Assembly: GCA_944321435.1 (NCBI GenBank)
Contig: CALULH010000004.1
Location: 124,001 to 188,000 of the forward strand
Source: an uncultured Coriobacteriaceae bacterium
GTDB lineage: Bacteria > Actinomycetota > Coriobacteriia > Coriobacteriales > Coriobacteriaceae
Direction of reading: 5' to 3'
Length of the DNA stretch: 64,000 nucleotides
Shown here: positions 1 through 8,693 of the stretch, piece after piece
Numbering within the stretch: the stretch's first letter is position 1
Layout: every line of letters begins with the position of its first letter
Made by a program: the position numbers and the translations under genes
Notes under the pieces: generated by a model
Database searches by the model: none
Seen by the model: only the letters and a program-made list of their open reading frames with translations
Told to the model about the DNA's origin: nothing

Positions 1-532
1 GGTTCACGATGGCGCCCAGCTGCGCGGCCAGCTCGAAGTCCGCCTGCGGGGTGTCGTTGGACGAGAACATGATGTCGTGGCCGGCAAGACCGCAGGCGCG
101 GGCCAGCATGAGCTCTACATCGCTCGCGCAGTCCACGCCGCAGCCCTCCTCGCGGAGGATCTGGATGATGAAGGGGTTGGGCGTGGCCTTAACGGCAAAG
201 TACTCGCGGAACCCCGGGTTCCAGCTGAAGGCCCGTTTGACCGCGCGCGCGTTGGCGCGGATGCCGGCTTCGTCGTACAGGTGGAAGGGCGTGGGGAAGC
301 GCGTGCAGATTTCCTCGAGCTGCGCCTTGGACGCAAAGGGGCGCTTGGCCGCGTAGGCGGCCGTCGCGGCGGCAACGTGCCCGGCGGGCACGCGGTGGTC
401 CGGCGCATCGTGGAAGGTGGTGGGGTCCAGGGGGACAGAGTGCTCGGCGGTGCCTGCGGCCGCGCTCTTCTCGTCCGCGGGCGCAGCGCACTGGTCGTTC
501 TGATTTACCGAGGTGGGGGAGGCGGATGCCAT
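1..532 (-). CDS. lysA: Diaminopimelate decarboxylase (5' part; gene runs off the window)
   Basis: PLP enzyme that decarboxylates meso-diaminopimelate to L-lysine, the last step of lysine synthesis, in the cytosol. Only the first 177 codons are visible. About 70 residues of Ala/Pro-rich N-terminal extension precede the fold type III barrel. The motif YFAVKATPNP carries the PLP lysine (residue 115), followed by GCGVDCASDVELMLAR and IMFSSNDTP, all typical of LysA. The ATG at 532 is chosen because AAGGAGAG lies just upstream on the minus strand. The frame is open to the window edge. It is divergent from the M20 amidohydrolase and is preceded by a lysine-riboswitch-like leader, which independently supports the lysine assignment. 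The N-terminal extension is longer than usual. Confidence 0.9.
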   Translation of the reverse strand, partial: MASASPTSVNQNDQCAAPADEKSAAAGTAEHSVPLDPTTFHDAPDHRVPAGHVAAATAAYAAKRPFASKAQLEEICTRFPTPFHLYDEAGIRANARAVKRAFSWNPGFREYFAVKATPNPFIIQILREEGCGVDCASDVELMLARACGLAGHDIMFSSNDTPQADFELAAQLGAIVN

Positions 533-545
533 GGGTTCTCTCCTT

Positions 546-706
546 GATAGCGCTCCTGCAACGTTTCGCGGCAGACAGTCCTGCGGGTCTTCCCCGCAGG
601 CCCACCCGCGCGGCGTGCCGGCTCGCGTGGGTTCGGCGGAGTTGCCTCTGCGCGCGGTCGCGGCCTGGCGGGCTCGCGCGCGCTTCTTCGTCTCCGCGCC
701 TCTATC
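546..706 (-). promoter_or_regulatory. Lysine riboswitch (L box) in the lysA leader
   Basis: Read on the minus strand, the leader starts GATAGAGGCGCG and ends GGAGCGCTATC, so GATAG pairs with CTATC to form P1. Between them are CGCCGAA, then a perfect hairpin CCTGCGGG/CCCGCAGG, directly followed by GGACTGTC. These blocks and their order match the conserved core of the lysine riboswitch (UAGAGGCGC, CGCCGAA, GGACUGUC, GGAGCGCUA). The 3' strand of P1 ends one base before the AAGGAG ribosome binding site of lysA, which suggests control of translation by access to that site. The pattern match was made by eye, not by a covariance model. Confidence 0.8.
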
Positions 707-715
707 GTACCCGCT

Positions 716-744
716 ACCGTATCATGCGGTCCGCCCTCCCACAA
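716..744 (-). promoter_or_regulatory. Candidate lysA promoter
   Basis: On the minus strand TTGTGG (744-739) and TACGGT (721-716) are 17 bp apart and lie immediately upstream of the lysine riboswitch, so the transcript would begin close to P1. The hexamers are only moderate matches to the consensus. Confidence 0.4.
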
Positions 745-819
745 GGCCGCCGCCCAACTTGTAACCCAATGCGCATACGGTCGCCGCCCAGCCTGCGGCC
801 AAACGAGTGCACCTGTCGC

Positions 820-888
820 GCCGCGCCATCGAGCGAAACTCTGGAGCCAGTGTTTCGACGCGCGCAGAGTTTCGCTCGATGGCGCGGC
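820..888. repeat. 24-bp perfect inverted repeat, CGAAAC hairpin copy 1
   Basis: Arms 820-843 and 865-888 are perfect inverted copies; the 21-nt loop (844-864) contains CCAGTGTTTCG, a further relative of the CAGAGTTTCG in the right arm, 17 bp before it. A second, weaker copy with the same 21-nt loop length lies at 978-1018. There is no T tract, so it is not a classical terminator. It sits between the divergent lysA and M20 genes. Confidence 0.85.
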
Positions 889-977
889 CTCATGCATATC
901 AGTGAGATACAGTGCATAAATGAACACAGCTACCAGCCTGTTCTTCTCGCATGATGCATAGGCAAGAAGCGAGGCCC

Positions 978-1018
978 CGAAACTCTGAGGCCAGTGTTTC
1001 GGCGCGTACAGCGTTTCG
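978..1018. repeat. CGAAAC hairpin copy 2, overlapping the M20 promoter region
   Basis: CGAAACTCTG (978-987) and CAGCGTTTCG (1009-1018) are inverted with one mismatch around a 21-nt loop sharing CCAGTGTTTCG with copy 1. It ends 11 bp before a TATAAT box (1030-1035), so it covers the -35 region of the presumed M20 promoter and could act as an operator. Confidence 0.7.
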
Positions 1019-1096
1019 ACCCGGCGGGCTATAATGGGCTGCGCACGTCGCGCGTTCCGCGTGTCTCGTGCCTATCGCGCTTTGAAAGGACCTCGC

Positions 1097-2521
1097 ATGA
1101 GCGCCTCACAGCCTCCCGTACCGCAATCCGCCGCCGCTGCCGATGCGGCCGACTTGGCGCAACTCACGCGCTTCCGGCGCGACCTGCACCGGATTCCCGA
1201 GTTGGATTTTGACCTGCCCAAAACCATAGCCTACGTGACCCGCGTGCTTGAGGGTCTGAGCTGCCGGGTGTTCTCCCCGTGCCCGAGCTGCGTGTGCGCG
1301 TTCTTTGACGTGGACGCGGCGTGCGGCCGTCCGACGGGCGCGACCCCGGCAACGGCTGTCCGAGCGGATATGGACGCCCTTCCCATCTGCGAGAAAAGCG
1401 GCGCGCCGTTTGCCTCGGAGCATCCCGGCAAGATGCACGCCTGCGGTCATGACGGCCACATGGCCATGGCGCTGGCGGCTGCCTGCTGGGTGGACGACCA
1501 GCTCAGGGCCGTTGCGGCCGATGCTGCCGCCGGTGCGGCGCTCGGTGCGGCGGACGAGGGGGGCGTGCCTGCGGATCGCCCGCACGGCGGCGCTGCGGCG
1601 GGGGCGGGCGAGAAGCGCCGGCCCGTTCTGCCCCGCAATGTGCTCTTTGTGTTTCAACCGGCCGAGGAGACCACGGGCGGCGCCAAGACGGTGTGCGAGT
1701 CGGGCGTGTTTGAGCGCTACCGCGTCGACCGCATCTTCGGCTTCCACCTGTGGCCCGATCTGCCGGCGGGCGTGGTCGCAAGCAGACCGGGGGCGCTTCT
1801 CGCCCGCTCGAGCGAGACCACGCTCACGGTGCACGGCGTGTCGAGCCATATCGCCAAGCACCGCGAGGGCCGGGACGCGCTGCTGGCCGCTGCGCGCTTT
1901 GTCTGCGCTGCCGACCAGGCTACCGCCGCGCTCAACGATGAGGACCCCGAGGATCCCTGCCTGCTCAAATTCGGCCATATGACAAGCGGCACGGTGCGCA
2001 ACGCCATTGCGGCCGAGGCGGTGGTCGAGGGCAGCCTGCGCGTGTTCTCGGACGGAATGTCCGACCGCGCGCGCGAGGCGGTGCGGGTGTGCGCCGAGGA
2101 AGCGTGCGCCAGTTGCGGCTGCACGTACGATCTGCGCTTCTCCGAAGGCTATCCGCCGGTGGTGAACGACCGGCAGCTCTTTGCCCAGGTAGCCGAGGCG
2201 CTGGGTGCGGCGTGCGGTGCCGCGCCGGACGAGAAGGGTGCCGCCGCGGCCGCCTCCTGCGTTGACGGCGAGCCTGCCGTTGCGCCGCGCACGGCTGGGG
2301 CCGCGAGCGGGGGCCCCGTGGGCGCCTCCGGTTTAGGGCTGGTGCCCGAGCCCCTGCTCATAGCCGAGGACTTTGCCTTTTACCAGCGGCATGTGCCCGG
2401 CGTGTTCTTCCTGCTGGGCACCGGCACGGGCATTCCGCTGCATGCAGACGCCTTCAACTTCGACGAGCGGGTCCTGCTGCGCGGCCTCGATACGTACCGC
2501 CTGCTGCTGCAGATGCCCTAG
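1097..2521 (+). CDS. M20 family amidohydrolase (N-acyl amino acid / hippurate hydrolase type)
   Basis: Zinc- or manganese-dependent cytosolic amidohydrolase that removes an acyl group from an N-acyl amino acid or related amide; the exact substrate is unknown. The 474-residue protein has the metal-binding motif MHACGHDGH (Cys116, His118), FQPAEE, FGFHLWPDLPAG and the C-terminal GIPLHADAFNFDE, which fits subfamily M20D. The ATG at 1097 is preferred over the in-frame ATG at 1034 because AAAGGA lies seven bases before it and the 1034 ATG overlaps the -10 box. Two Ala/Gly-rich inserts (about residues 135-175 and 380-415) are absent from typical members and probably form surface loops. Confidence 0.85.
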   Translation: MSASQPPVPQSAAAADAADLAQLTRFRRDLHRIPELDFDLPKTIAYVTRVLEGLSCRVFSPCPSCVCAFFDVDAACGRPTGATPATAVRADMDALPICEKSGAPFASEHPGKMHACGHDGHMAMALAAACWVDDQLRAVAADAAAGAALGAADEGGVPADRPHGGAAAGAGEKRRPVLPRNVLFVFQPAEETTGGAKTVCESGVFERYRVDRIFGFHLWPDLPAGVVASRPGALLARSSETTLTVHGVSSHIAKHREGRDALLAAARFVCAADQATAALNDEDPEDPCLLKFGHMTSGTVRNAIAAEAVVEGSLRVFSDGMSDRAREAVRVCAEEACASCGCTYDLRFSEGYPPVVNDRQLFAQVAEALGAACGAAPDEKGAAAAASCVDGEPAVAPRTAGAASGGPVGASGLGLVPEPLLIAEDFAFYQRHVPGVFFLLGTGTGIPLHADAFNFDERVLLRGLDTYRLLLQMP

Positions 2522-2593
2522 CCACCCGTCCCGGCGCAGCATGGCCGCCGGTGTCGCTCCGTACCCATCCCGTCCCAACAGAAAGGCCCTTCC

Positions 2594-3361
2594 ATGATCA
2601 AAGCCGCGTTCTTCGACGTAGACGGCACGCTTCTCAGTTTCAAGACCCACGAGGTCCCCGCGTCCACCCAGCGCGCGTTGGATGCCATGCGCCAGCGCGG
2701 CATTAAGCTCTTCGTTGCCACGGGGCGCGCGTTTCGCATGCTGCCCGATGCCGTGAACCACGGCTTCGACGGCTACGTGACGGTGAACGGCCAGGTTTGC
2801 TTTGACGATGCCGGGGAGTTCCGCCGTCAGCACATCGACCCCGCGGGCGTGCGCATCGTGGTCGACCAGGTTCGCGCGGGCCTGTACGAAGCCCTTTTCA
2901 TGACCGAGGACCGCTCCTTCATCAGCGGCCGCTCCCAGCGCGTCCGCGACAACGAGGCCCACGTCAAGCTCGAGTACGAGCTCGGCACCTTGGAGGAGGC
3001 GCTTTCCAGCACCGTCATGCAGATGTGCGCTTTTGTGGGCTCCGAGGACGAGCATGTGGTGAGCGATGCCAACCCCTATATCCACACCGCGCGCTGGTGC
3101 GACGATTTCTGCGACGTCATGCCCGTGGGCGGCGGTAAGCCCGAGGGCGTTCGCGCTATGTGCGAGCGCTACGGCATCACGCTGGATGAGGCGGTGGCGT
3201 TTGGAGACGGTGGCAACGACATCAGCATGCTCCAGGCCGCCGGCGTCGGTGTGGCCATGGGCAATGCCGGCGATGCTGTGAAGGCTGCGGCCGACTACGT
3301 CACCACCGATGTGGACGGTGACGGCATCTGGAACGCCTGCGAGCACTTGGGTCTGCTGTAG
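2594..3361 (+). CDS. Cof-type HAD hydrolase
   Basis: Haloacid dehalogenase superfamily phosphatase of 255 residues, probably acting on a sugar phosphate or similar small molecule in the cytosol. The nucleophile motif FFDVDGTL gives Asp8 and Asp10. VATGRAF (motif II), a Cof-type cap domain, and GDGGNDISML (motif IV) follow in the expected order, and the C-terminal AAGVGVAMGNA segment is typical of the Cof/YidA group. AGAAAGG precedes the ATG. It starts 72 bp after the M20 gene on the same strand and may be co-transcribed. The substrate cannot be deduced. Confidence 0.85.
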   Translation: MIKAAFFDVDGTLLSFKTHEVPASTQRALDAMRQRGIKLFVATGRAFRMLPDAVNHGFDGYVTVNGQVCFDDAGEFRRQHIDPAGVRIVVDQVRAGLYEALFMTEDRSFISGRSQRVRDNEAHVKLEYELGTLEEALSSTVMQMCAFVGSEDEHVVSDANPYIHTARWCDDFCDVMPVGGGKPEGVRAMCERYGITLDEAVAFGDGGNDISMLQAAGVGVAMGNAGDAVKAAADYVTTDVDGDGIWNACEHLGLL

Positions 3362-3637
3362 CGGATTCAGCGCCCCTGTTGGGTGAGAATCGCCTGTGCA
3401 ATGCGGTTGGCGAGGGGCTCCGCCCGGTTTTGCCCGCGGGCGCTATCCGGCTTTACGCGCTGTTTACCGTTTAGAGATCCTTTGTTGATAGTTGCTTGCG
3501 ACAATAGTCCTGCGCGATAAGCGCCTCCGCGGCAGACGGGGCCGGCGCTCGCGGGTTCCCGCTTGAGCGCGCTCGGTTCTGCCGGACTCGGCGGTGGCGC
3601 GGCGCACCTGTCAAGCCTTCAGTCGCAAGGAGCAGCT

Positions 3638-3778
3638 ATGAAAACGGATACCGTCCGCTACGTGTACGCCGACGACGCCACCCGCTGGAAGGGCGCGGCC
3701 GCCATCGTGGCCGTTGCCGCGGTTATCCTCTTGGCCGTCTTCATGGCCCTCGGCATCCCCACCCCGGTTAAGTTCTAA
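3638..3778 (+). CDS. Small single-span membrane protein
   Basis: Predicted 46-residue protein. A charged N-terminus (MKTDTVRYVYADD) is followed by one hydrophobic span of about 22 residues (AAAIVAVAAVILLAVFMALG) and a short tail. CAAGGAG stands eight bases before the ATG, so this start is preferred over an upstream in-frame ATG without a ribosome binding site. I recognise no family. Coding is supported by the ribosome binding site and the composition; function is unknown. Confidence 0.6.
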   Translation: MKTDTVRYVYADDATRWKGAAAIVAVAAVILLAVFMALGIPTPVKF

Positions 3779-3923
3779 CGGAGGTTGCTTGCAGTCCTTT
3801 CCCTCTGTTGGGGATGGGTGAGAAGAGCGGAAAAACAGAGCGGCCAAGTGCGCCCTGCCGAGCGCGCTTGGCCGCATGCGTCTATGGGGATGTTGCCGCG
3901 AAGCACCTCGATCCAAGCTTCGC

Positions 3924-4092
3924 GTGCAAATATTTGAGCTATGGACGATTCGGCTTGTGTTGATTGTGGCGGGCGCCAATCAATTTGCATAAAAAGCATT
4001 CATAATGCGATTTACATGCATAAAAGTGGAGGTTTTCCTGTTGATAATCGAGGGCCTCTCCCGGAAATCGTTCATAGCGCGCATATTTGCAC
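3924..4092. repeat. 169-bp inverted-repeat element, GTGCAAATAT family, copy 1
   Basis: Terminal inverted repeats of 27 bp (3924-3950 and 4066-4092) agree at 23 of 27 positions; each begins GTGCAAATAT at the outer end and finishes ACGATT at the inner end. The AT-rich interior contains GCATAAAA motifs and no gene. A second copy is at 27247-27425. No clear target-site duplication is visible. The pattern is that of a miniature non-autonomous element or a large RNA hairpin. It fills the gap between the small membrane protein and the ABC permease. Confidence 0.85.
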
Positions 4093-4146
4093 AGCTGTTT
4101 CCGACAGAGGCCCTTTGCCTTCACCGAAACCCGTTCGTCTGCGCGC

Positions 4147-5820
4147 TTACGCCAGGTACAGCGGTTCGCGGGCGATGCGACGCATGACAAGCGCGCCCGT
4201 CGCAAAGCCCCCTGCGGCAACGCCCAGATTGAGCGCGTGGCCTGCGGCGATGCCCGCCGCGCTGCTTACCGCCCAGCAGACCGCCCCGCCGATAAACACC
4301 AGGATCATGCCTCCCATGACGGCCACTCCCATGGGCAGCCCGCGCTTGACCACCTCGTTAGGCGAGCTCCATGCGTAGTTGGGCCTGCGCACATCGCATG
4401 CCATGGCCAGGGCGATCACCGCGCAGAAGACTCCCAGGCCCACTAAGAAGATCTCCAGCGCGCCGGGCGCGTCCGTTTGCCCGCTGACGAGTAGGATCAC
4501 CGAGCTTACCGCAAGCGCTACTGCCTGCGGGCCCGCGTTGGACGCCAGCTTGGCTCCCAGCACCGTACGCGCCGAAACCGGGGCGGTGGACATGATCCAC
4601 GCGCTGCGCCCCTCAAGCGATACCGCGCATGCGGCGCTTGGGCTCATGACCGCGCAGAACGCAAAGACCCAGGGGATCAGCAGGGTGATCTGGCCGATGA
4701 GGGCTTCAACTACGGCCTGGTCCAGCTGAACCCCGTCGATGGTGCCCGAAGTCAGCACGCCCCGCAGGCCCAGAACGGACACGCCTACCGCCACGAGCAG
4801 CATGAACAAGTAACCGAACACGCAGTTTATGGCATACGACGGCACGCCCATGAGCGTGCGGAGCTCCTTGACGACAAGCGCCGCAAAGGGGCTTGCCGTG
4901 CGCCCAGTGGCGCGGCCCAGGTGATCGCGCGAAAGCGCCTTCCTGCGACCGCGGCTGGCGAGCACGCCGTTGAGCGTCAGGTAGTTGCGCTGCACCAGCT
5001 CAAGCGTCAGGGCGGGTACGGCGAGCGAGAGCGCCGTGAAGGCCGCCATGCCCGGAACCGACCCGCGGCACACCGCATCGGCCGCCCATACGGCCGGCGG
5101 GTACGCGCCCGCCACGCTGCTTTCAGCGGCCATGGCAAAATCGAGCGCCGCGTGGGCCACGACGCTGGAATCGGCCGTCCTGGTTATCACCGAAACAGCG
5201 ATCGATCCCGCCATGATGGCCGTGAACCCCACGAGGCCAAAGACCACGAAGGCCAGGTTCGCGTGCCTAAAGCGCGCGGCAGCTGCCTGCACGCAGAAAG
5301 CCAGGGCAACGGCAACGCTTACCGGCGCCAGGGGAGCCAGCACCACGCTGAGCACCGCGCAGACAACGGGCCAAGCCGCCGCGCCCTGCGTAGAAAAGTA
5401 CGCCGCGTACAGCGGCACCATGAATAGCGCCGCCAGTCCAATGGCGGTGGCGTACGCGGCGCTCAGCCGAGATGCCACCACTACGCGGCGCGACACGGGC
5501 AGCGCCATCAGGTGGTCGAAGTCAGCGAGCCCAAACAGCATGCCGCCCGCTTTGGCAAAGGCAAAAAACACGCCGGCGAGCGATCCCATGGCAACGGCCG
5601 CCACGGGAATCATCCGCGCCATTCCCAGCATGGCGAGCGCAAAGCCGACAAACGCCATGTAGATCACGGCAAGCAGGGCGAGAAGCGCGAGGCCGACGCC
5701 CACGCCCATCAGCCGCAGGGTCCGCCCGTGGTCGGAGCCACCGCCGCGCTTCCGCGGCGCCAGCGAGTACGCCAGCGCCCGCAGCTGCACGCGGCTCAAG
5801 ATCAGGAAGTCGCGCAGCAT
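4147..5820 (-). CDS. ABC transporter permease (ABC-2-like exporter)
   Basis: 557-residue integral membrane protein with about a dozen hydrophobic spans across its length and no binding-protein partner nearby, so an exporter. It starts MLRDFLILSRVQLRALAY, one base after the stop of the ATPase gene upstream, which acts as its ribosome-loading context and shows translational coupling. The substrate is unknown. The family resembles the large putative ABC exporter permeases of Firmicutes and Actinobacteria. It ends 55 bp from an inverted-repeat element. Confidence 0.8.
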   Translation of the reverse strand: MLRDFLILSRVQLRALAYSLAPRKRGGGSDHGRTLRLMGVGVGLALLALLAVIYMAFVGFALAMLGMARMIPVAAVAMGSLAGVFFAFAKAGGMLFGLADFDHLMALPVSRRVVVASRLSAAYATAIGLAALFMVPLYAAYFSTQGAAAWPVVCAVLSVVLAPLAPVSVAVALAFCVQAAAARFRHANLAFVVFGLVGFTAIMAGSIAVSVITRTADSSVVAHAALDFAMAAESSVAGAYPPAVWAADAVCRGSVPGMAAFTALSLAVPALTLELVQRNYLTLNGVLASRGRRKALSRDHLGRATGRTASPFAALVVKELRTLMGVPSYAINCVFGYLFMLLVAVGVSVLGLRGVLTSGTIDGVQLDQAVVEALIGQITLLIPWVFAFCAVMSPSAACAVSLEGRSAWIMSTAPVSARTVLGAKLASNAGPQAVALAVSSVILLVSGQTDAPGALEIFLVGLGVFCAVIALAMACDVRRPNYAWSSPNEVVKRGLPMGVAVMGGMILVFIGGAVCWAVSSAAGIAAGHALNLGVAAGGFATGALVMRRIAREPLYLA

Positions 5821-5821
5821 G

Positions 5822-6676
5822 CTACTCGCCGCCTTTCCGTAGTGCGGTCGGGCGCCTCGGCGTGCCGTTTGCGCCGTGCGCCCCTTCGTCCGCGAGAGCC
5901 GGGTTGCCCGCGCGCCTATCGGCCGCGCGGCCGTCATCCTCCACCAGGTCGAGGAAAACCTCTTCCAGCGAGGTATCGCCGCGTACCGTATCCGTGGGGC
6001 CGGCTGCGAGCAGCTCGCCGCCGCGGATGATGGCGACCTTGTTGCAGAGCTTCTCGACCACCTCGAGGACATGGGACGAGAAGAACACCGCCCCGCCGCG
6101 CGCGGCCAGCTCGCGGAGCATGGCCTTCAGCTCGTGGGACGCCACAGGGTCCAGGCCCACGAAGGGCTCGTCGAGAACCAGCAGCTTGGGCTCGTGCATG
6201 AGCGCGCCGATGAGCACGAGTTTCTGGCGCATGCCGTGCGAGTAGGTGCTTACCGGGTCGCCCAGCGCATCGGTGAGCTCCAGGCGGTCCGCCAGGTCGG
6301 TGATGCGCGTGCGCCGCGCGTCGACGGGCACGCGGAAGAGGTCGGCGAGGTAGGTGAGGTACTGGGCGCCCGTCATGAACTCGTAGACGTCGGGGTTGTC
6401 GGGGACGTAGGCCATGAGGCGCTTGGCGCCCACGGGGTCAGCGGCAACGTCGATCCCGCATACGCGCACGGTGCCGGCGTCGATGGACTGGGCGCCCACG
6501 ATCGATCGGATGAGCGTGGTCTTGCCGGCGCCGTTGTGTCCGATGAAGCCGTAGATGTCGCCGGGCTCGACGGTGAGGCTGAGGTCGCGCACGGCGACCT
6601 TCTTGCCGTAACGCTTCTGGTAATGGCCGATCTCCAGCACGGGGATCGATGCGGCGGTGCTCTGAGTAGCGCGCAT
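5822..6676 (-). CDS. ABC transporter ATP-binding protein (CcmA-like exporter ATPase)
   Basis: 284-residue ATPase that powers the permease encoded immediately downstream. Walker A GHNGAGKTT is at about residues 46-54, the signature region reads TYSHGMRQK, and Walker B LLVLDEP is followed by FVGLDP. The degenerate signature (SHGMRQK) is common in the CcmA/ABC-2 export group. The ATG at 6676 is chosen because GGAGG lies six bases upstream; longer in-frame starts have no ribosome binding site. One base separates its stop from the permease start. Confidence 0.88.
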   Translation of the reverse strand: MRATQSTAASIPVLEIGHYQKRYGKKVAVRDLSLTVEPGDIYGFIGHNGAGKTTLIRSIVGAQSIDAGTVRVCGIDVAADPVGAKRLMAYVPDNPDVYEFMTGAQYLTYLADLFRVPVDARRTRITDLADRLELTDALGDPVSTYSHGMRQKLVLIGALMHEPKLLVLDEPFVGLDPVASHELKAMLRELAARGGAVFFSSHVLEVVEKLCNKVAIIRGGELLAAGPTDTVRGDTSLEEVFLDLVEDDGRAADRRAGNPALADEGAHGANGTPRRPTALRKGGE

Positions 6677-6940
6677 GGCTGCCTCCTTATGCTTGGTGGG
6701 GTTGCGGAAACAGTAGGTTGCAGAAGAGACGGAAAGGGCATGCGTTGGGGTGGATAAGCCACTTGCTGGTGCCAATGGCCTGCGGGGACGCCTGAGGTTG
6801 GGCGCCGCCGGTGCGTGGCGTCAGCGGCCCGAGCGGTTGGGGAGCGTTGCGGAAAGTGGCCGGTCGGGGCGCAGTCTGCTCGCTATCAGAGTGCTTGCTG
6901 CCTCATCACGGTTTCTCGGGGGGGGTGATATGCGTGCAGC

Positions 6941-7190
6941 GGACGAAATGAACCGTTTTTCTGATCCTCGTGGTCCGCGTGGACAGAATCGAGGACTTTT
7001 CTGATTCTCAAAGCGGACCTGGTTCCCACGGCATCGCGGTCGCTGCTTTTCTATGCATTCACCTCAGAGAAATACCAGGTAATTAAATTGCATTATGCAG
7101 AGTGAGGTTACGGGGGGATGGCGGAATCAGAAAAGACCTCCATTTCGTCCCCCTGTCCTCGCGCAATCAGAAAAAGGGTCCGATTTGGCC
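6941..7190. repeat. Inverted-repeat element with 40-bp tandem motif, copy 1
   Basis: TTTTCTGAT occurs at 6957 and 6997 (40 bp apart) and its inverse ATCAGAAAA at 7126 and 7166 (again 40 bp apart). Each motif is preceded on its own strand by a variant of GGACGAAATG. The two arms are therefore inverted copies of a two-unit direct repeat, separated by about 120 bp of non-coding sequence. A second element with the same motif and period is at 33281-33540. It fills most of the gap upstream of the ABC ATPase. Confidence 0.85.
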
Positions 7191-7202
7191 GTTCACGCTC
7201 CG

Positions 7203-7415
7203 TTACGGCTCGGCACCCTCGGAAGGAGGCGGGTTTCCGGCGCCAGTTCCGCCCGCGTTACCGCTCCTCTTGGGCAGGTGGCCGTAGCGTTTAAGCGCGT
7301 CGCGCAGAATCCACTCAACCTGGCCGTTGGCGCTGCGCATCTCGTCGTCAGCCCATCGTTGAACGGCCGCCCATATCTCGGGGTCAATGCGGAGCGGATA
7401 CTGTTTGCGCGCCAT
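7203..7415 (-). CDS. Ribbon-helix-helix (Arc-type) DNA-binding protein
   Basis: Predicted 70-residue protein. The N-terminus MARKQYPLRIDPEIWAAV is a typical Arc/CopG beta strand and first helix, followed by the second helix VEWILRDALKRYG and a disordered Gly/Pro-rich tail. It should bind DNA as a dimer. The ATG at 7415 has AGGTGA at good spacing; the alternative GTG at 7424 lies inside that ribosome binding site. It is downstream of, and on the same strand as, the SPFH gene, an association I recall from other actinobacteria, so the two may be an operon. Confidence 0.8.
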   Translation of the reverse strand: MARKQYPLRIDPEIWAAVQRWADDEMRSANGQVEWILRDALKRYGHLPKRSGNAGGTGAGNPPPSEGAEP

Positions 7416-7602
7416 GGCGGTCACCTGCTAACGGCGCGGTGGGATGCGGGGCGGCCCCATGCGCCGAGTCGAAACGAAAAAGTACGGAGGGTCTGGTCGG
7501 GGCCGGCGCGGGGCCGCCCTTCCCAGCGGGCCCCGGCTGCTCGGGGCCGCGCGGGCGGGGGCAGATGCCGCGCCCGCGCGCTGACCGCAGCCGAGGTCGA
7601 CG

Positions 7603-7642
7603 GCCTGAACCTGCGGCCGCCCGCCTGAACCTGCGGCCGCCT
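7603..7642. repeat. 20-bp direct tandem duplication
   Basis: Two adjacent copies of CCTGAACCTGCGGCCGCC with a 20-bp period, just downstream of the SPFH gene's 3' end in a GC-rich non-coding gap (7416-7658). No gene is seen in this gap. Confidence 0.6.
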
Positions 7643-7658
7643 GCCGGCGCCGAGGCCG

Positions 7659-8693
7659 CTAGTACAGCGACCCGGCGTTCAGCACGGGGTGCGCCTCGGA
7701 CTCGCCGCACAGCACCACCATCAGGTTGGACGCCATCTGGGCCTTGCGCTCCTCGTCCAGCTCCACCTGGCCTCCCTTGGAAAGCTCGGTCACGGCCATC
7801 TCCACCATGCTCACCGCGCCCTCCACGATCTTCTTGCGCGCGGCGATGACGGCCTCGGCCTGCTGACGGCGCAGCATGGCCTGCGCTATCTCCGGCGCGT
7901 ACGCCAGGTGCGTCAGCCGCGCGTCGTCAACCGCCACGCCCGCCGGGGCCAGCCGCTGCGTGAGCTCGTACTTCAGCGCCGTGGACACTTCCTCGATATT
8001 GCTGCGCAGCGTGATGGACTCCATGGAGTCCGAGCTGTCCTCGGCATGGTCGTACGCGTAGATGCTCGCCACGTGGCGCAGCGCCGTTTCGGCCTGGGTC
8101 GCCACGAACTGCTCGTAGTTGTCAACGTCGAACAGCGCCTTGGCGGTGTCCTCCACGTGCCACACCACCACGTTGGCGATCTCAATGGGGTTGCCCACCT
8201 TGTCGTTGACCTTCAAGATGTCGCCGTTCAGCGTGCGGGCGCGCACCGAGATCTTGCACGAAAGCCCGTCCGCCGCTTTCGACGCCGCGCTGATCTGCTT
8301 GCCCAGCGACAGCCCCGACTTGCTCAGCACCTCGGCCGCGGCCTCCTCGTTGGAGCTGCTGGCACCCATGGACCGGCTGAAGAAGGGGTTGGCCCAGCGG
8401 AACCCCTCGTCGCGCACGGTTCCCTGGTAGTCGCCGAAGAGGATGCACACGCGGGCCTGGCCGGGCTGCAGCGTGAAGAAGCCGCATACGGGAATGAACC
8501 ACAGGCAGAACAGCACGATGCTCGCTATCAGCCCGGCGATCCATATGCCGGGAATCGGCTGGCCCGCGTCATCGTAGCTCGCCATCATGACGACCGACCC
8601 TATGAACAACCCGATAATGACCAGCATCGCCACGATAACCCCGGCGAGCATGGCCCAGCCGGACGCTGCGTGAAGCTTCTTCTCGACGCTCAT
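7659..8693 (-). CDS. SPFH/Band 7 domain membrane protein
   Basis: 344-residue stomatin/flotillin-like protein. Two N-terminal hydrophobic spans (about residues 10-40 and 55-80) are followed by the SPFH domain ([20 protein letters not shown], then [21 protein letters not shown]) and a helical C-terminal region ([23 protein letters not shown]). Such proteins oligomerise at the inner membrane and scaffold or regulate membrane proteases and microdomains. The ATG at 8693 has GAAAGGAAA upstream. A ribbon-helix-helix gene follows on the same strand. Confidence 0.85.
   Translation of the reverse strand: MSVEKKLHAASGWAMLAGVIVAMLVIIGLFIGSVVMMASYDDAGQPIPGIWIAGLIASIVLFCLWFIPVCGFFTLQPGQARVCILFGDYQGTVRDEGFRWANPFFSRSMGASSSNEEAAAEVLSKSGLSLGKQISAASKAADGLSCKISVRARTLNGDILKVNDKVGNPIEIANVVVWHVEDTAKALFDVDNYEQFVATQAETALRHVASIYAYDHAEDSSDSMESITLRSNIEEVSTALKYELTQRLAPAGVAVDDARLTHLAYAPEIAQAMLRRQQAEAVIAARKKIVEGAVSMVEMAVTELSKGGQVELDEERKAQMASNLMVVLCGESEAHPVLNAGSLY

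Noticed and set aside
3924..4092. Insertion sequence with a transposase
   Set aside because: Inverted ends are clear but the 169-bp interior has no transposase frame.
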